From assembly GCA_023213235.1 (NCBI GenBank), contig CP096137.1, positions 135,587 to 199,586 of the forward strand: DNA of 64,000 nt, given 5' to 3'. The stretch is from Elusimicrobiota bacterium. GTDB taxonomy: Bacteria > Elusimicrobiota > Elusimicrobia > UBA1565 > UBA9628. Of this stretch, positions 15,975 through 26,414 are shown in pieces. The notes beneath the pieces were generated by a model. That model was not told the origin of the DNA. It saw only the letters and a program-made list of their open reading frames with translations, and ran no database searches. Numbering within the stretch: the first letter of the stretch is position 1; each line of letters opens with the position of its first letter. A program made the translations under genes and the position numbers.

Positions 15975-16457
15975 ATGACGAAAAAAGTCGCGGCTAAAAA
16001 ATCCAAGCCGGCGAAGGCCAAGGCCTCGAATCCGGCCAAAGAGCTCGCCTGGCTGACCCCCGCCAAGCTCAAGTCGATCCGCGCCGAGCTCGTCGTGATG
16101 CGCGACGACATCCTGCGCAACGTGCGGCGCCAGACCGTGGCCGAGGTCGACAACGGCGATTCCGTGGACCAGGCGAGCCAGTCGATCGAGAAGGAGCTGA
16201 TGTTCGAGCTCTCCGACAACGAGCGCACGACGCTCGACATGATCGAGGCCGCGATCCGCAAGATCGACAGCGGCACCTACGGCCTGTGCGAGGCCACGCA
16301 GAAGGCGATCACCAAGGCCCGCCTCGAGGCGATCCCCTACGCGCGCTACTCGATCGCCTACCAGAACCAGCTCGAGCAGAAGGTCACCGAGGCGCAGGAG
16401 CCCGGGCTCGACTTCTCCGTCATCGGCGAGGGCGAGCGCGGCGGCGGCGACAGCTAG
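15975..16457 (+). CDS. DksA/TraR-family regulator with degenerate zinc finger
   Basis: A 160-residue protein. A Lys/Ala-rich tail (residues 1-28) precedes a helical pair typical of DksA (LKSIRAELVVMRDDILRNVR, then ELSDNERTTLDMIEAAIRKI) and the GTYGLCEATQKAITKARLEAIPYARY motif near residue 105. DksA-type proteins enter the secondary channel of RNA polymerase and act with ppGpp. The C4 zinc finger (C-x2-C-x17-C-x2-C) is reduced to one Cys: the others are Thr, Ser/Ile and Tyr. The protein therefore probably folds without zinc. The acidic residues between the two helices (DNGDSVDQAS) fit the coiled-coil tip. Confidence 0.85.
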   Translation: MTKKVAAKKSKPAKAKASNPAKELAWLTPAKLKSIRAELVVMRDDILRNVRRQTVAEVDNGDSVDQASQSIEKELMFELSDNERTTLDMIEAAIRKIDSGTYGLCEATQKAITKARLEAIPYARYSIAYQNQLEQKVTEAQEPGLDFSVIGEGERGGGDS

Positions 16458-16478
16458 ACTCCCGCCGTTCGAGCCGAC

Positions 16479-16516
16479 TTATCCCCACACTGGTTGCGCA
16501 ACCAGTGTGGGGATAA
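16479..16516. repeat. 38-bp perfect palindrome between convergent genes
   Basis: Bases 16479-16516 are a loop-free perfect palindrome, TTATCCCCACACTGGTTG on the left arm, centred between 16497 and 16498. It fills the gap between the DksA-like stop (16457) and the dioxygenase-gene stop (16520), with AAGT/CTTTT flanks. It lacks the GGTGTCAGG end of the other family but occupies the same type of site, so a bidirectional terminator or a second palindrome family is likely. Confidence 0.85.
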
Positions 16517-16519
16517 CTT

Positions 16520-17908
16520 TTAGGGCTTGGCTTCGGGGAGCGCTTCTTCGCGCCAGGCGGCCATGCCGCCGATGACGTCGGAGACGTCGGCGCGGCCGGC
16601 GCCGCGGAGTAGACTCGCGGCGATCGAGGAGCGGTAGCCGCCGCCGCACACGACCGCGACCGGGCCGGGGGGACGTCGGCGAGCGCCGCGGGCCATTTCG
16701 ACAGCGGCAGGAACACGCTGCCCGTGATGAAGCCCGTCTCGCGTTCGGCGGGCGTGCGCACGTCCACGACGAGGGTGCGGCGCCGGCGGCGAGCTTCTCG
16801 GAGAGAGTGCGCGCGGTCAGCCGCGGCGTGCGCTCGACGAGATCGGGCCGCTTGGCGAGCGCGGCCATGCCTTTGTCGAGGACGCCCGCGATCCGGTCGA
16901 AGCCGACGCGCGCCAGGCGCGTGACGGTCTCGGCCTCGCGGCCGGGATCGGCGACGACGACGATCGGGCGCTCCTTGTCGAGGACCGAGCCGGCCCAGTT
17001 CGCGAACTTGCCGTCGATGCCGACGTTGAGGGCGCCGCGCCAGTGCGCGCCGGCGAACTCGCCGGGGTCGCGCGCGTCGAGGATCTGCGCCCCGGCCTTC
17101 ACGGCGGCCTCGGCGCCGGCGGCGTCGAGGCGCTTGAGCGTCTTGAGCGACGCGTCGAGCGTCCCGCGCTCGCGGCGGTTCATGTCGGCGTCGTGGGCGA
17201 AGTAGGCCGGCGCCTCGGCCTGGTCGGCGGTGACCGCGGCGACGAACTCGGCGCGCGTGCGCGCCTTCAAGGCGTAGTTGTACTTTTTCTGATCGCCTAT
17301 AGTGGATACGCGCTCGTCGGACATGTTCTTGCCGCAGGCCGAGCCGGCGCCGTGCGCGGGGTAGACGAGCGTCTCGTCCGGCAAAGTCATCAGCTTCTTC
17401 GTCAGCGACTCGTGGAGCATGCCGGCCAGGTCGGCCGCCTTCCAGCCGACCGAGGCCATCAGGTCGGGGCGGCCCACGTCGCCGATGAAGAGCGTGTCGC
17501 CGGTCAGCACGGCCTTCGGCTTCTCGCGCGAGACGGCGTTGTCGAAGACGGTCAGGCACACGCCCTCGGGGTGTGGCCCGGCGTCTCGAGGACGCCGATG
17601 CCGAGGGTTCCGAAGTCGAGGCGGTCGCCGTCGGCGAGCTTGGAGAAGTTGTAGTCGGCCTCGGCCTTGGCCCCGAGGTGGATGCGCGCGCCGCAGCGGT
17701 CGCGCAGCTCGAGATGGCCGGCGACGAAGTCGGCGTGAAAGTGGGTCAGCATGACGTGCTTGATCGTCAGCCCGAGCTTCGCGGCCTCGTCGACGTAGAG
17801 GTCGACGTCGCGCTGGGGGTCGACGACGACGGCGGTCTTCGTCTCCTCGTCGCCGAGGAGGTAGGAGCCGTGGGCCAGGCAGGAGAGATAGAAGGGGCGG
17901 ATCAGCAC
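16520..17908 (-). CDS. Persulfide dioxygenase-rhodanese fusion, CstB-like (three frameshifts)
   Basis: About 463 residues after restoring three bases. Residues 1-240 are a metallo-beta-lactamase fold with THFHADFVAGH (metal-binding HxHxDH), LETPGHTPEG and VLTGDTLFIGDVGRPDL, as in ETHE1-type persulfide dioxygenases that oxidise glutathione or CoA persulfide to sulfite. A first rhodanese domain (ILDARDPGEFAGAHWRGALNV) has VVVADPGRE where the active Cys would be, so it is inactive. A second one (TLVVDVRTPAERETGFITGS) has VAVVCGGGYRSS with the Cys. This order equals staphylococcal CstB. Breaks: G run 17568-17571, near 16776-16790, and G run 16667-16672. GTG start with TAAAAT six bases upstream. 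Confidence 0.88.
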
Positions 17909-17914
17909 GACGTC

Positions 17915-17920
17915 ATTTTA
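17915..17920 (-). promoter_or_regulatory. -10 box TAAAAT of the dioxygenase-rhodanese gene
   Basis: TAAAAT on the minus strand ends six bases before the GTG at 17908. The plus-strand pilus-cluster gene starts 60 bases away with TATCCT at 17957-17962, so both promoters share this gap. Confidence 0.5.
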
Positions 17921-17970
17921 CCCATATTCCGCCTTGAATTCGTAACACCCGGAGGGTATCCTGGCGTTGC

Positions 17971-20088
17971 GTGAAGTATTGGGTCTATAAGGAGTCGCAG
18001 ATCCTCGGCCCCTTCGACAAGGAGGGGGTCGGGGGTCTTCCCGGCGTCGACGAGGGCACCCTCGTCTGCGAGGGGGACCCCTCGGGCGGCTCGTGGGTCC
18101 CGGCCGGGTCGGTCGGCCTCGCGGCGCCCGGCTCCGGCACCTTGGGCTCCGACGATCTTCCCTCGGCCGCGGGCCTGCTCGACCAGCTGCAGATCGACAC
18201 CGCCGGCCTCGTCGGCGACGACGACTTCCCGGGCGCGCTGGCCCACGACCTGTTCCAGGACGCCGACTACAAGCGCAGCTTCGGCGACGTGCTCGCCGAC
18301 CGCGGCCCGGCGAGCGAGGCGGAGGCGGCGCGCTCGCGCGACAAGATCTCGGAACTGACGGTCCAGCTCGAGCACCTGTACCGGCACATCGCCCAGCTCG
18401 AGGCCGGCCACACCGACCTTTCGCGCCGCCTCGCCGAGAAGGAGATGGAGCTGCGCTCGCGCGGCGCGGCGCCGCTGCTGCCGGAGACCGCCGCTTCCGC
18501 GGCGCCGCCCCCGAGGCGGCTCCCGCCCGGACCTTCTTGTCGCCGGTTCCGCCCGCCCCGCCGGCCTCCGCGCCGCCGGCGGACGCGACGCCCTCGGCGC
18601 CGAGCGACTGGGGCCAGACGGCGGGCGCGGGCGCCCCGTTGCCCGCGATCTTCGGCGACGCGAAGCCGCCGACGAAGCTCGTGGTCCCCGGAGTGCCGGG
18701 GCTCTCCGACGTTCCGCCCGCGCCTCCGTCGCCGTCGTTCGCGGCTGCCCCGGCGCTTCCCGCCGACGCCGCCGTCCCGGCGCCCCTCCGCTTCCCGAAA
18801 TCCCGGCGCCCGCGCCCAAGACCCAGGGCTTCGGCAAGCCGAAGTCGTTCAAGGTCGTTCCGACGGCGAAGTCCTTCAAGGTCGTCGGCCCCGGCGACGC
18901 GCCGCCGCCGGCCTCCGCGCTGCCGGCGCCCGAGTTCAGCGCCCCGCCGGAACCGGTCGCGGCCGCCGCCCCGCCGCCGGCCCCCGTCCTGCCGCCGGCG
19001 CCGCTGCCCGTCATCGAGCCGGTCGCGCCGCCGCCCGCCCCCGTGGTGATCGCTCCCGTCGCGCCGCCGCCGCCTCCTCCTCCGCCGCCGATGCCGACGC
19101 CGGCCCCGATCGATTTCGCCCCGCCGGCGGCGAGCCCCTTCGCCCCGCCGGAGCCGGCCGCGCCCACGCCCGCGCCTCCTCCGCCGAACACGCTGAGCCG
19201 CTCGCAGCCCGTGCCCGACCTCGGCGCGACCGAGGCCGTTCCCTCGTTCGCGGACTCCTCCGCGCCGCCCATGACGATGGCCCGCCGCGGCGGGGCCGCG
19301 GCGGAGCCGCCCGCCGACGCGCCCGCCGAGGACGGCGCCGCCGCGCGGTTCGCCAAGCCGGCGCCGCCCGAGACGGCCCAGCCCAAGCCGGCGCGCAGCA
19401 ACAAGAAGTTCCTCATCGCGGGCGGCGTGCTGCTGACCCTGCTGCTCGGCGTGACCGTCCTGTTCATGCGCCAGCCGAAGGACGACCTCAAGCAGATGGC
19501 CTCCCTCGACGACGGCAAGCCGCCCGTCGGCCTCGGCGCCGAGGACCAGTCGCCCGCGCCGATCGTCAAGCCGCGCATCGCCGAGCCCGAGCCCGCCCCG
19601 GCGCCCGTCCCGGCCGGCCCGTCGGCCGAGCAGGAGGCCGCGATCGCCGCGGTCAAGGACTTCCCGCTCGACGGCGGCCGCGGAACCGTCGGCCGCTGGC
19701 TGCAGTACTCCTATACGGCGAGCCCCGGCGCGGGAACCGAGGAGTGGAACGCGAGCGCGACCGCGGAAAATACGACGCTCGTCGAGTACCGCTTCGTGCC
19801 GGCCCCCGGCGGCTCCGGCAAGGGCGCGCTGTATCTCTTCGAGCTCGACGGCATCGGCCTCGTGATGGGCAAGAACCTCGAGGCGCGGCAGATGCTCGCC
19901 GGCGCGCCGCCCGCCGAGGCGGCGCCCGTCAAGAAGGCGAAAGCGCCGAAGAAGAAGCCCGTCAAGCGCCGGCCCGTCTACGAGGAGCCCAAGGAACTGC
20001 CGCAGCTGCCGCTGCCGGACTCCGGCGAGCTGCGCCCCCGGCCGAGGACGACGGCAGCTTCGGCTCCGACACCGTCAACGGCATATAA
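17971..20088 (+). CDS. Pro/Ala-rich single-pass protein with N-terminal GYF-like domain (three frameshifts)
   Basis: About 706 residues after correction; first gene of the pilus cluster. Residues 1-50 (KYWVYKESQILGPFDKEGV) look like the GYF_2 domain seen in bacterial membrane proteins. A helical stretch (residues about 110-160, SRDKISELTVQLEHLYRHIAQLE) is a short coiled coil. A very long Pro/Ala-rich linker follows, then a membrane helix (FLIAGGVLLTLLLGVTVLF) and an extracytoplasmic domain with VGRWLQYSYTASPG. The C-terminus ends PAEDDGSFGSDTVNGI. Breaks are one missing C in each of the runs 18508-18512, 18783-18786 and 20035-20039. Start is GTG with TATCCT eight bases upstream. Function unknown; probably an accessory of the pilus machine. 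Confidence 0.65.
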   Translation: MKYWVYKESQILGPFDKEGVGGLPGVDEGTLVCEGDPSGGSWVPAGSVGLAAPGSGTLGSDDLPSAAGLLDQLQIDTAGLVGDDDFPGALAHDLFQDADYKRSFGDVLADRGPASEAEAARSRDKISELTVQLEHLYRHIAQLEAGHTDLSRRLAEKEMELRSRGAAPLLPETAASAAPPPRRLPPGPSCRRFRPPRRPPRRRRTRRPRRRATGARRRARAPRCPRSSATRSRRRSSWSPECRGSPTFRPRLRRRRSRLPRRFPPTPPSRRPSASRNPGARAQDPGLRQAEVVQGRSDGEVLQGRRPRRRAAAGLRAAGARVQRPAGTGRGRRPAAGPRPAAGAAARHRAGRAAARPRGDRSRRAAAASSSAADADAGPDRFRPAGGEPLRPAGAGRAHARASSAEHAEPLAARARPRRDRGRSLVRGLLRAAHDDGPPRRGRGGAARRRARRGRRRRAVRQAGAARDGPAQAGAQQQEVPHRGRRAADPAARRDRPVHAPAEGRPQADGLPRRRQAARRPRRRGPVARADRQAAHRRARARPGARPGRPVGRAGGRDRRGQGLPARRRPRNRRPLAAVLLYGEPRRGNRGVERERDRGKYDARRVPLRAGPRRLRQGRAVSLRARRHRPRDGQEPRGAADARRRAARRGGARQEGESAEEEARQAPARLRGAQGTAAAAAAGLRRAAPPAEDDGSFGSDTVNGI

Positions 20089-20136
20089 GGCCCCGGGGTT
20101 CACTTCTTATTAATATGCCCGCGCTAGCGCCCGGCC

Positions 20137-20165
20137 TTGACAAGAATCAGCCCGGACCCTAACCT
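20137..20165 (+). promoter_or_regulatory. Possible pilB promoter
   Basis: TTGACA at 20137-20142 and TAACCT at 20160-20165 are 17 bases apart, the standard spacing, nine bases before the pilB ATG. An overlapping TATAAG at 20165-20170 is the other -10 candidate. Confidence 0.4.
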
Positions 20166-20174
20166 ATAAGGGAA

Positions 20175-21947
<1,773 letters not shown>

Positions 21948-21964
21948 GCGGCTTAGGAGACTTC

Positions 21965-23045
21965 ATGGTTTCGATGGGCGAGTTGTTCCTCTTGATGCAC
22001 GAGCGCGGGGCCTCCGACCTCCACCTGACCGTGGGCGCCCCTCCGATCCTGCGCATCGACGGCGCGCTGCTGCCGACGCCCTTCGAGAAGCTGAACTCCG
22101 AGACGGCCCAGACGCTCATCTACTCGCTGCTCAACGACCAGCAGCGCCAGCGCTATGAGGCCAGCAACGAGCTCGACGTCGCGTTCAACCTGCGCGGCAT
22201 CGGGCGCGTGCGCATGAACGTCTTCCGCCAGACGGGCTCCGTCGGCGCCGCGATCCGCGCGATCCCGAACTCCTTCAAGACATTCGAGGAGATCGGCCTG
22301 CCGCGCGCGATCCTCGACATCATGAAGCTGCCGAAGGGCCTGATCCTCGTCACGGGCCCGACGGGCTCCGGCAAGTCGACGACGCTCGCCTCGATGATCG
22401 ATTTCATCAATGAGACGCGCTCCTCGCACATCGTCACGATCGAGGACCCCATCGAGTTCGTGCACGCGCACAAGAAGTCGATCATCAACCAGCGCGAGGT
22501 CGGCCAGGACACGGTCACCTTCGGCGCCGCCCTGCGCCACATCCTGCGCCAGGACCCCAACGTCATCCTCATCGGCGAGCTGCGCGACCTCGAGACGATC
22601 CAGGCGGCGCTCAACATCGCGGAAACCGGGCACATGGTCCTGGCGACTCTGCACACTGACGGACTGCGCGCAGACGATCAACCGCATCATCGACGTCTTC
22701 CCGCAGCACCAGCTCGAGCAGGTGCGCGTGCAGCTCTCCTTCGTGCTGCAGGCCGTCCTGTGCCAGCAGCTGCTGAGCCACGCGACGGGCGCCGGGCGCG
22801 TGCTGGCCTGCGAGACGCTCATCGTCAGCTCCGCGATCCGCAACCTGATCCGCGAGGCGAAGGTCGAGCAGATCCAGGTCGCCATCCAGACCGGCGGCAA
22901 GATCGGGATGCAGACGATGAACCAGTCCCTGGCCGAGCTCTATTTCAAGCAGAAGATCACCTTTCAGGAGGCGATGTCCCACTCGCTCGACCCCGAGGAC
23001 CTTCGCCGCCTCATGCAGAGACAGATGTCGCCGGCCCAGTCTTAG
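21965..23045 (+). CDS. pilT: Pilus retraction ATPase PilT (one-base frameshift)
   Basis: About 359 residues after removal of one base. PilT depolymerises pili, giving twitching motility and DNA uptake. Residues 1-15 (MGELFLLMHERGASDLHL) are the usual N-terminus; Walker A GPTGSGKSTTLA near residue 130; Walker B NVILIGELRDLET near 205; His box TGHMVLATLHT near 225; the family motif QTINRIIDVFP follows. The frame breaks at about 22662, where GACGGACTGC should read as HTDDCAQTINR; downstream residues through SHSLDPEDLRRLM are intact in the other frame. The SD AGGAG sits before the ATG. It is 17 bases behind pilB. Confidence 0.93.
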
Positions 23046-23065
23046 GAGTAGAATAGGACCACACT

Positions 23066-24301
23066 ATGCCCACGTTCACCTATAAGGCGAAGACGGCGGC
23101 CGGTCTCGTGATGGCGGGAGACATCGACGCCGAGGAGCAGCGCGCCGCGGTCGAGAAGCTGCGCGGGCAGAAGATGGTCGTGCTCGAGATCGCCGAGAAG
23201 AGCCAGTCGCTCGAGGAGAAATTCCGGGCGCTGACGGGCTGGAAGAAGGAGAAGAAGGAGGTTCCGTCGAAGGACCTCTCGCTGTTCTCGCGCCAGCTCT
23301 CCACGCTGGTCGGCGCCGGCGTGCCGATCGTGCAGAGCCTCGGCATCCTCGAGAGCCAGGCCGAGAACCCCACATTCAAGGAGGTCCTCGGCGCCGTCAA
23401 GTCCGACATCGAGGCCGGCCTTTCGATCTCGGACGCGCTCAAGAAGCATCCGAACGCCTTCCCGGACCTTTACTGCTCGATGGTCAAGGCCGGCGAGCTC
23501 GGCGGCATCCTCGACACCATCCTCGAGCGCCTGACCGCTTACCTCGAGTCCTCCGAGGCCCTCAAGGCCAAGGTGAAGTCGGCGATGATGTATCCCGCGA
23601 TCGTACTGTCGATCTGCTCGATCGTCACCGTCTTCCTGATGATCTTCGTCATCCCCACCTTCAAGAACATCTTCGCGAGCTTCGGCGCCGAGCTGCCGCT
23701 GCCCACCCAGATCCTCATCGACCTCTCGGACGCGATGAAGGCCCGCTGGTACCTGATCGTCGGCTTCCCGTTCGTCGCGTGGAAGGCCTTCAATAAGTTC
23801 TACGCCACGCCGTTCGGGCACAAGTGGGTGGACACCAAGTCCCTGCAGGCGCCCATCTTCGGGCCGATCCTCAAGAAGGTCGCCGTGGCGCGCTTCACGC
23901 GCACGCTCGGCACCCTGATCAAGTCCGGCGTGCCGATCATGCAGGCGCTCGACACCGTCGCGGCGACGGCCGGCAACGTCCTCATCTCCGAGGCCGTCCT
24001 GCTCACGCGCGAGTCGATCCGCGAGGGCGGCCACCTCTCCGACCCGCTCAAGAAGTCGGGCATCTTCCCGAACATGGTCACCTCGATGATCTCCGTCGGC
24101 GAGGAGACGGGCGCGCTCGACATCATGCTCACCAAGATCGCCGACTTCTACGACCAGGAGGTCGACACGGCCGTCAAAGGCCTCACCTCGCTGATCGAGC
24201 CCATCGTCATCGTCGTCATGGGCGTCGTCATCGGAACGATCGTCATCGCGATGTTCATGCCGATGTTCGGCCTCGGCGAGCTGGCCGGCAAGCAAGGCTA
24301 G
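23066..24301 (+). CDS. pilC: Type IV pilus inner-membrane platform protein PilC
   Basis: A 411-residue polytopic protein with two T2SSF repeats. It begins PTFTYKAKTAAGLVMAGDI, the usual N-terminal beta domain, has a first repeat (LSLFSRQLSTLVGAGVPIVQ, near residue 72) and a second (ARFTRTLGTLIKSGVPIMQ, near residue 275), with membrane helices at about 175-200, 215-240 and 380-405. PilC sits under the pilus and couples PilB and PilT to pilin entry or removal. Last gene of the cluster; the gene ends next to a large palindromic repeat. No pilin gene is in the window. Confidence 0.95.
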   Translation: MPTFTYKAKTAAGLVMAGDIDAEEQRAAVEKLRGQKMVVLEIAEKSQSLEEKFRALTGWKKEKKEVPSKDLSLFSRQLSTLVGAGVPIVQSLGILESQAENPTFKEVLGAVKSDIEAGLSISDALKKHPNAFPDLYCSMVKAGELGGILDTILERLTAYLESSEALKAKVKSAMMYPAIVLSICSIVTVFLMIFVIPTFKNIFASFGAELPLPTQILIDLSDAMKARWYLIVGFPFVAWKAFNKFYATPFGHKWVDTKSLQAPIFGPILKKVAVARFTRTLGTLIKSGVPIMQALDTVAATAGNVLISEAVLLTRESIREGGHLSDPLKKSGIFPNMVTSMISVGEETGALDIMLTKIADFYDQEVDTAVKGLTSLIEPIVIVVMGVVIGTIVIAMFMPMFGLGELAGKQG

Positions 24302-24309
24302 AACGGACG

Positions 24310-24407
24310 GGTGTCAGGCCTTCGTTAGAGGGTGTCAGGCCTAACGATTAACGATTCTCCACGGGCGCGTGCCTAGGGAGAATCGTTAATCGTTAGGCCT
24401 GACACCC
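24310..24407. repeat. GGTGTCAGGCC palindromic repeat with an extra partial copy
   Basis: Arms 24330-24360 and 24377-24407 are 31-base perfect inverse complements around a 16-base loop. After the conserved GGTGTCAGGCC each arm holds the doubled word TAACGATTAACGAT. A further partial left end (GGTGTCAGGCCTTCGTTAG) lies at 24310-24328. The element fills the gap between the convergent pilC and uvrC stops, ending five bases before the uvrC stop. Confidence 0.92.
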
Positions 24408-24411
24408 AACC

Positions 24412-25714
24412 CTACTCCTCGAATAGGTTCTTGTCGCGGAGCAGGCGGTGGTAGGCCACGCCGAAGCGGTGGGCCTCGTCGCGCAGCTGCTGGAGCAGGC
24501 GCAGCGCGGGGTCCTCGAAGCCGAGGACGATCGACTCGGGGCGGCCGGGGAGGAAGACCTCCTCGATGCGCTTGGCCAGCGAGGCCATCGGGACCTTGAG
24601 CAGCTTGAGGTCCTTCATCGCCTCCTGGGCGGCGCTCAGCTGGCCCTTGCCGCCGTCGATGAGGATGAGGTCGGGCAGCGCGGCCTTGTCGTCGCGCAGA
24701 CGCTTGTAGCGCCGGAACACGGTCTCGCGCATCGACTTGAAGTCGTCGATGCCGGCGACGTCACGGATCTTGAACTTCCGGTAGTGGTCGCGGTTCGGCT
24801 TGCCGCCGACGAAGCAGACCATCGAGCCGACGGTCTGGTGGCCCTGGAAGTGCGAGATGTCGAAGCACTCGACGTGGACGGGCGGCTTCGGCAGCGACAG
24901 CGCCTTCTGCAGCGCGGTCACCATCTGGGTGCGCGCGACGTGTCCGCCGACGTTCTCGGCCTCGACGGCGCGCACGCGCACGCGCTCGCCCATCTGCGAA
25001 AGGGCCCGGGCGTTGTCGCGCATGTGTCCCGCCGTCTCGTAGTCGAGGGCGGCCGAGGCCTCCTTCATCTTCGTCTCGAACTCGGCCTGCAGGTCGCGGT
25101 AGCGCCCCTCGAAGAACTTGACCGCGCGCTCGACGATCGGCGCGTAGTCCTCCTTCGTGATCCTCTGGGCGCACGGCGCCGGGCACTCCTTGGTGTGATA
25201 GTAGAGGCAGGACTGGATCTTGCGCTTGTCGAGCGGCTTGGTCTCGGAGAAGTCCCAGCGGCAGGGGCGCAGGGGAAGAGCTTCAGGCGCCACAGGTAGC
25301 GCAGCAGGCCGCGCAGGGGCTCACCTTCGGGAAAGGACCGAAGTAGGTGCCGCCGTCGCGGACCTTGCGGCGCGTCGTGAACATCCGGGGAAAGTCCTCG
25401 CCCGTCGTGATCTTCAGGTACGGGTAGCTCTTGTTGTCCTTCCACACGACGTTGAAGAAGGGTTGGTTCTCGTTGATGAGCCGGCGCTCGAGGAGCAGGG
25501 ACTCGCGCTCCGACTCGCAGAGGATGTAGTCGATCGTCCGGATGAGCGGAACCAAGGTCCGGTCCATCACGTCGGCCTTGTTCGGGTTGAAGTAATTGGA
25601 GACGCGCTTGGCCAGGTCGATCGCCTTGCCGATGTAGAGGATCTCCCCGGCGGCGTCGCGCATGACGTAGACGCCCGTCGCGTGGGGGATGTGCTTGCGA
25701 TCCAATGGCTCCAT
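24412..25714 (-). CDS. uvrC: Excinuclease ABC subunit C lacking the HhH domain (two frameshifts)
   Basis: About 434 residues after restoring two bases. UvrC makes the 3' and 5' incisions in nucleotide excision repair. Residues 1-90 are the GIY-YIG nuclease (TGVYVMRDAAGEILYIGKAIDL); CxCxxC-like cysteines follow (LRPCRWDFS...CLYYHTKECPAPC); a UVR motif near 200 (ETKMKEASAALDYETAGHMRD); and the RNase H-like nuclease (FDISHFQGHQTVGSMVCF, DLILIDGGKGQLSAA, and DEAHRFGVAYHR). It stops at RDKNLFEE, where other UvrC proteins run on about 100 residues through a double helix-hairpin-helix. Breaks are at 25272-25275 and about 25321. ATG at 25714 with TATACT six bases upstream. Confidence 0.92.
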
Positions 25715-25720
25715 TCCTTT

Positions 25721-25730
25721 AGTATACAAT
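25721..25730. promoter_or_regulatory. Overlapping divergent -10 boxes, uvrC and FecR gene
   Basis: The 22-base gap between the uvrC ATG and the FecR-gene ATG holds TATACT on the minus strand (25726 to 25721) and TACAAT on the plus strand (25725-25730). Each hexamer ends exactly six bases before its start codon. RNA polymerase cannot occupy both at once, so the genes should compete. Confidence 0.6.
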
Positions 25731-25736
25731 CAGAGG

Positions 25737-26414
25737 ATGAAATACGCCCTCCCTCTCCTCGCCGCGCTGCTCGCCGCTCCCGCTTCCGCCGCCGACCTCT
25801 CCGCGGGGGCGTCGCTGGCCGCGGTGTCGGGCGACGTGACGATCCAGTCGAAGGGCGGCGGCCGCCTCGGCAAGAAGGGCGATCTCATCCCCGCGGACGC
25901 CTCCGTCGCGACGGCCGAGGGGGCGACGGCCGTCATCGCCCTTCCCGACGGCTCGCGCCTGAAGCTGCGGGAGTCGAGCCGCGCCGGCGTCGCCCTGCCG
26001 ACGAAGGCGTCCCCGTTCACCGAAGTCCTGCTTTCGATCGGATCGGTCTTCGCGAAGGTCGCCAAGCAGGCCGAGGGGCGCGAGTTCCGCGTGCGGACCG
26101 CGAGCGCGGTCGCCGCCGTGCGCGGCACGGAGTTCTTCACGGCCTTCGGGCGCGCCCGCGGCAAGCGGCAGGACCTCTGGATCTGCGTCAACGAGGGCGC
26201 CGTCGACGTGACGACCGACAAGGCCAACAAGCCCCTGCGCGTGCCCGCGGGCAAGGGCATCCTGATCAAGTCCGGCCTGGATACGACCAAGCCGCAGGCC
26301 TATGATTGGACGAAGACGCTCAACTGGAAAATGGACGGCGAGGCGGCCGAGCTCGAGGACAAGACCGTTCTCGACGGCGCCTACTCGGACCTGCTTGACC
26401 AGGACTACCGCTAG
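25737..26414 (+). CDS. Secreted FecR-domain protein
   Basis: A 225-residue exported protein. The signal peptide is MKYALPLLAALLAAPASAA. Residues 25-165 form a FecR-type beta domain: GASLAAVSGDVTIQSKGG, then ADASVATAEGATAVIALPDGSRLKL and FRVRTASAVAAVRGTEF, the last being the hallmark of FecR proteins. Here it is periplasmic without a membrane anchor, unlike the sigma regulator FecR, so it more likely acts as a structural or ligand-binding domain. It overlaps the next gene, and TACAAT precedes the ATG by six bases with an AGAGG in between. Confidence 0.85.
   Translation: MKYALPLLAALLAAPASAADLSAGASLAAVSGDVTIQSKGGGRLGKKGDLIPADASVATAEGATAVIALPDGSRLKLRESSRAGVALPTKASPFTEVLLSIGSVFAKVAKQAEGREFRVRTASAVAAVRGTEFFTAFGRARGKRQDLWICVNEGAVDVTTDKANKPLRVPAGKGILIKSGLDTTKPQAYDWTKTLNWKMDGEAAELEDKTVLDGAYSDLLDQDYR

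Noticed and set aside
17902-19656. Gly-rich minus-strand frame of 584 codons
   Set aside because: It is the complement of the Pro/Ala linker of the pilus-cluster gene at 17971, whose GYF-like start, transmembrane helix and end are well formed.
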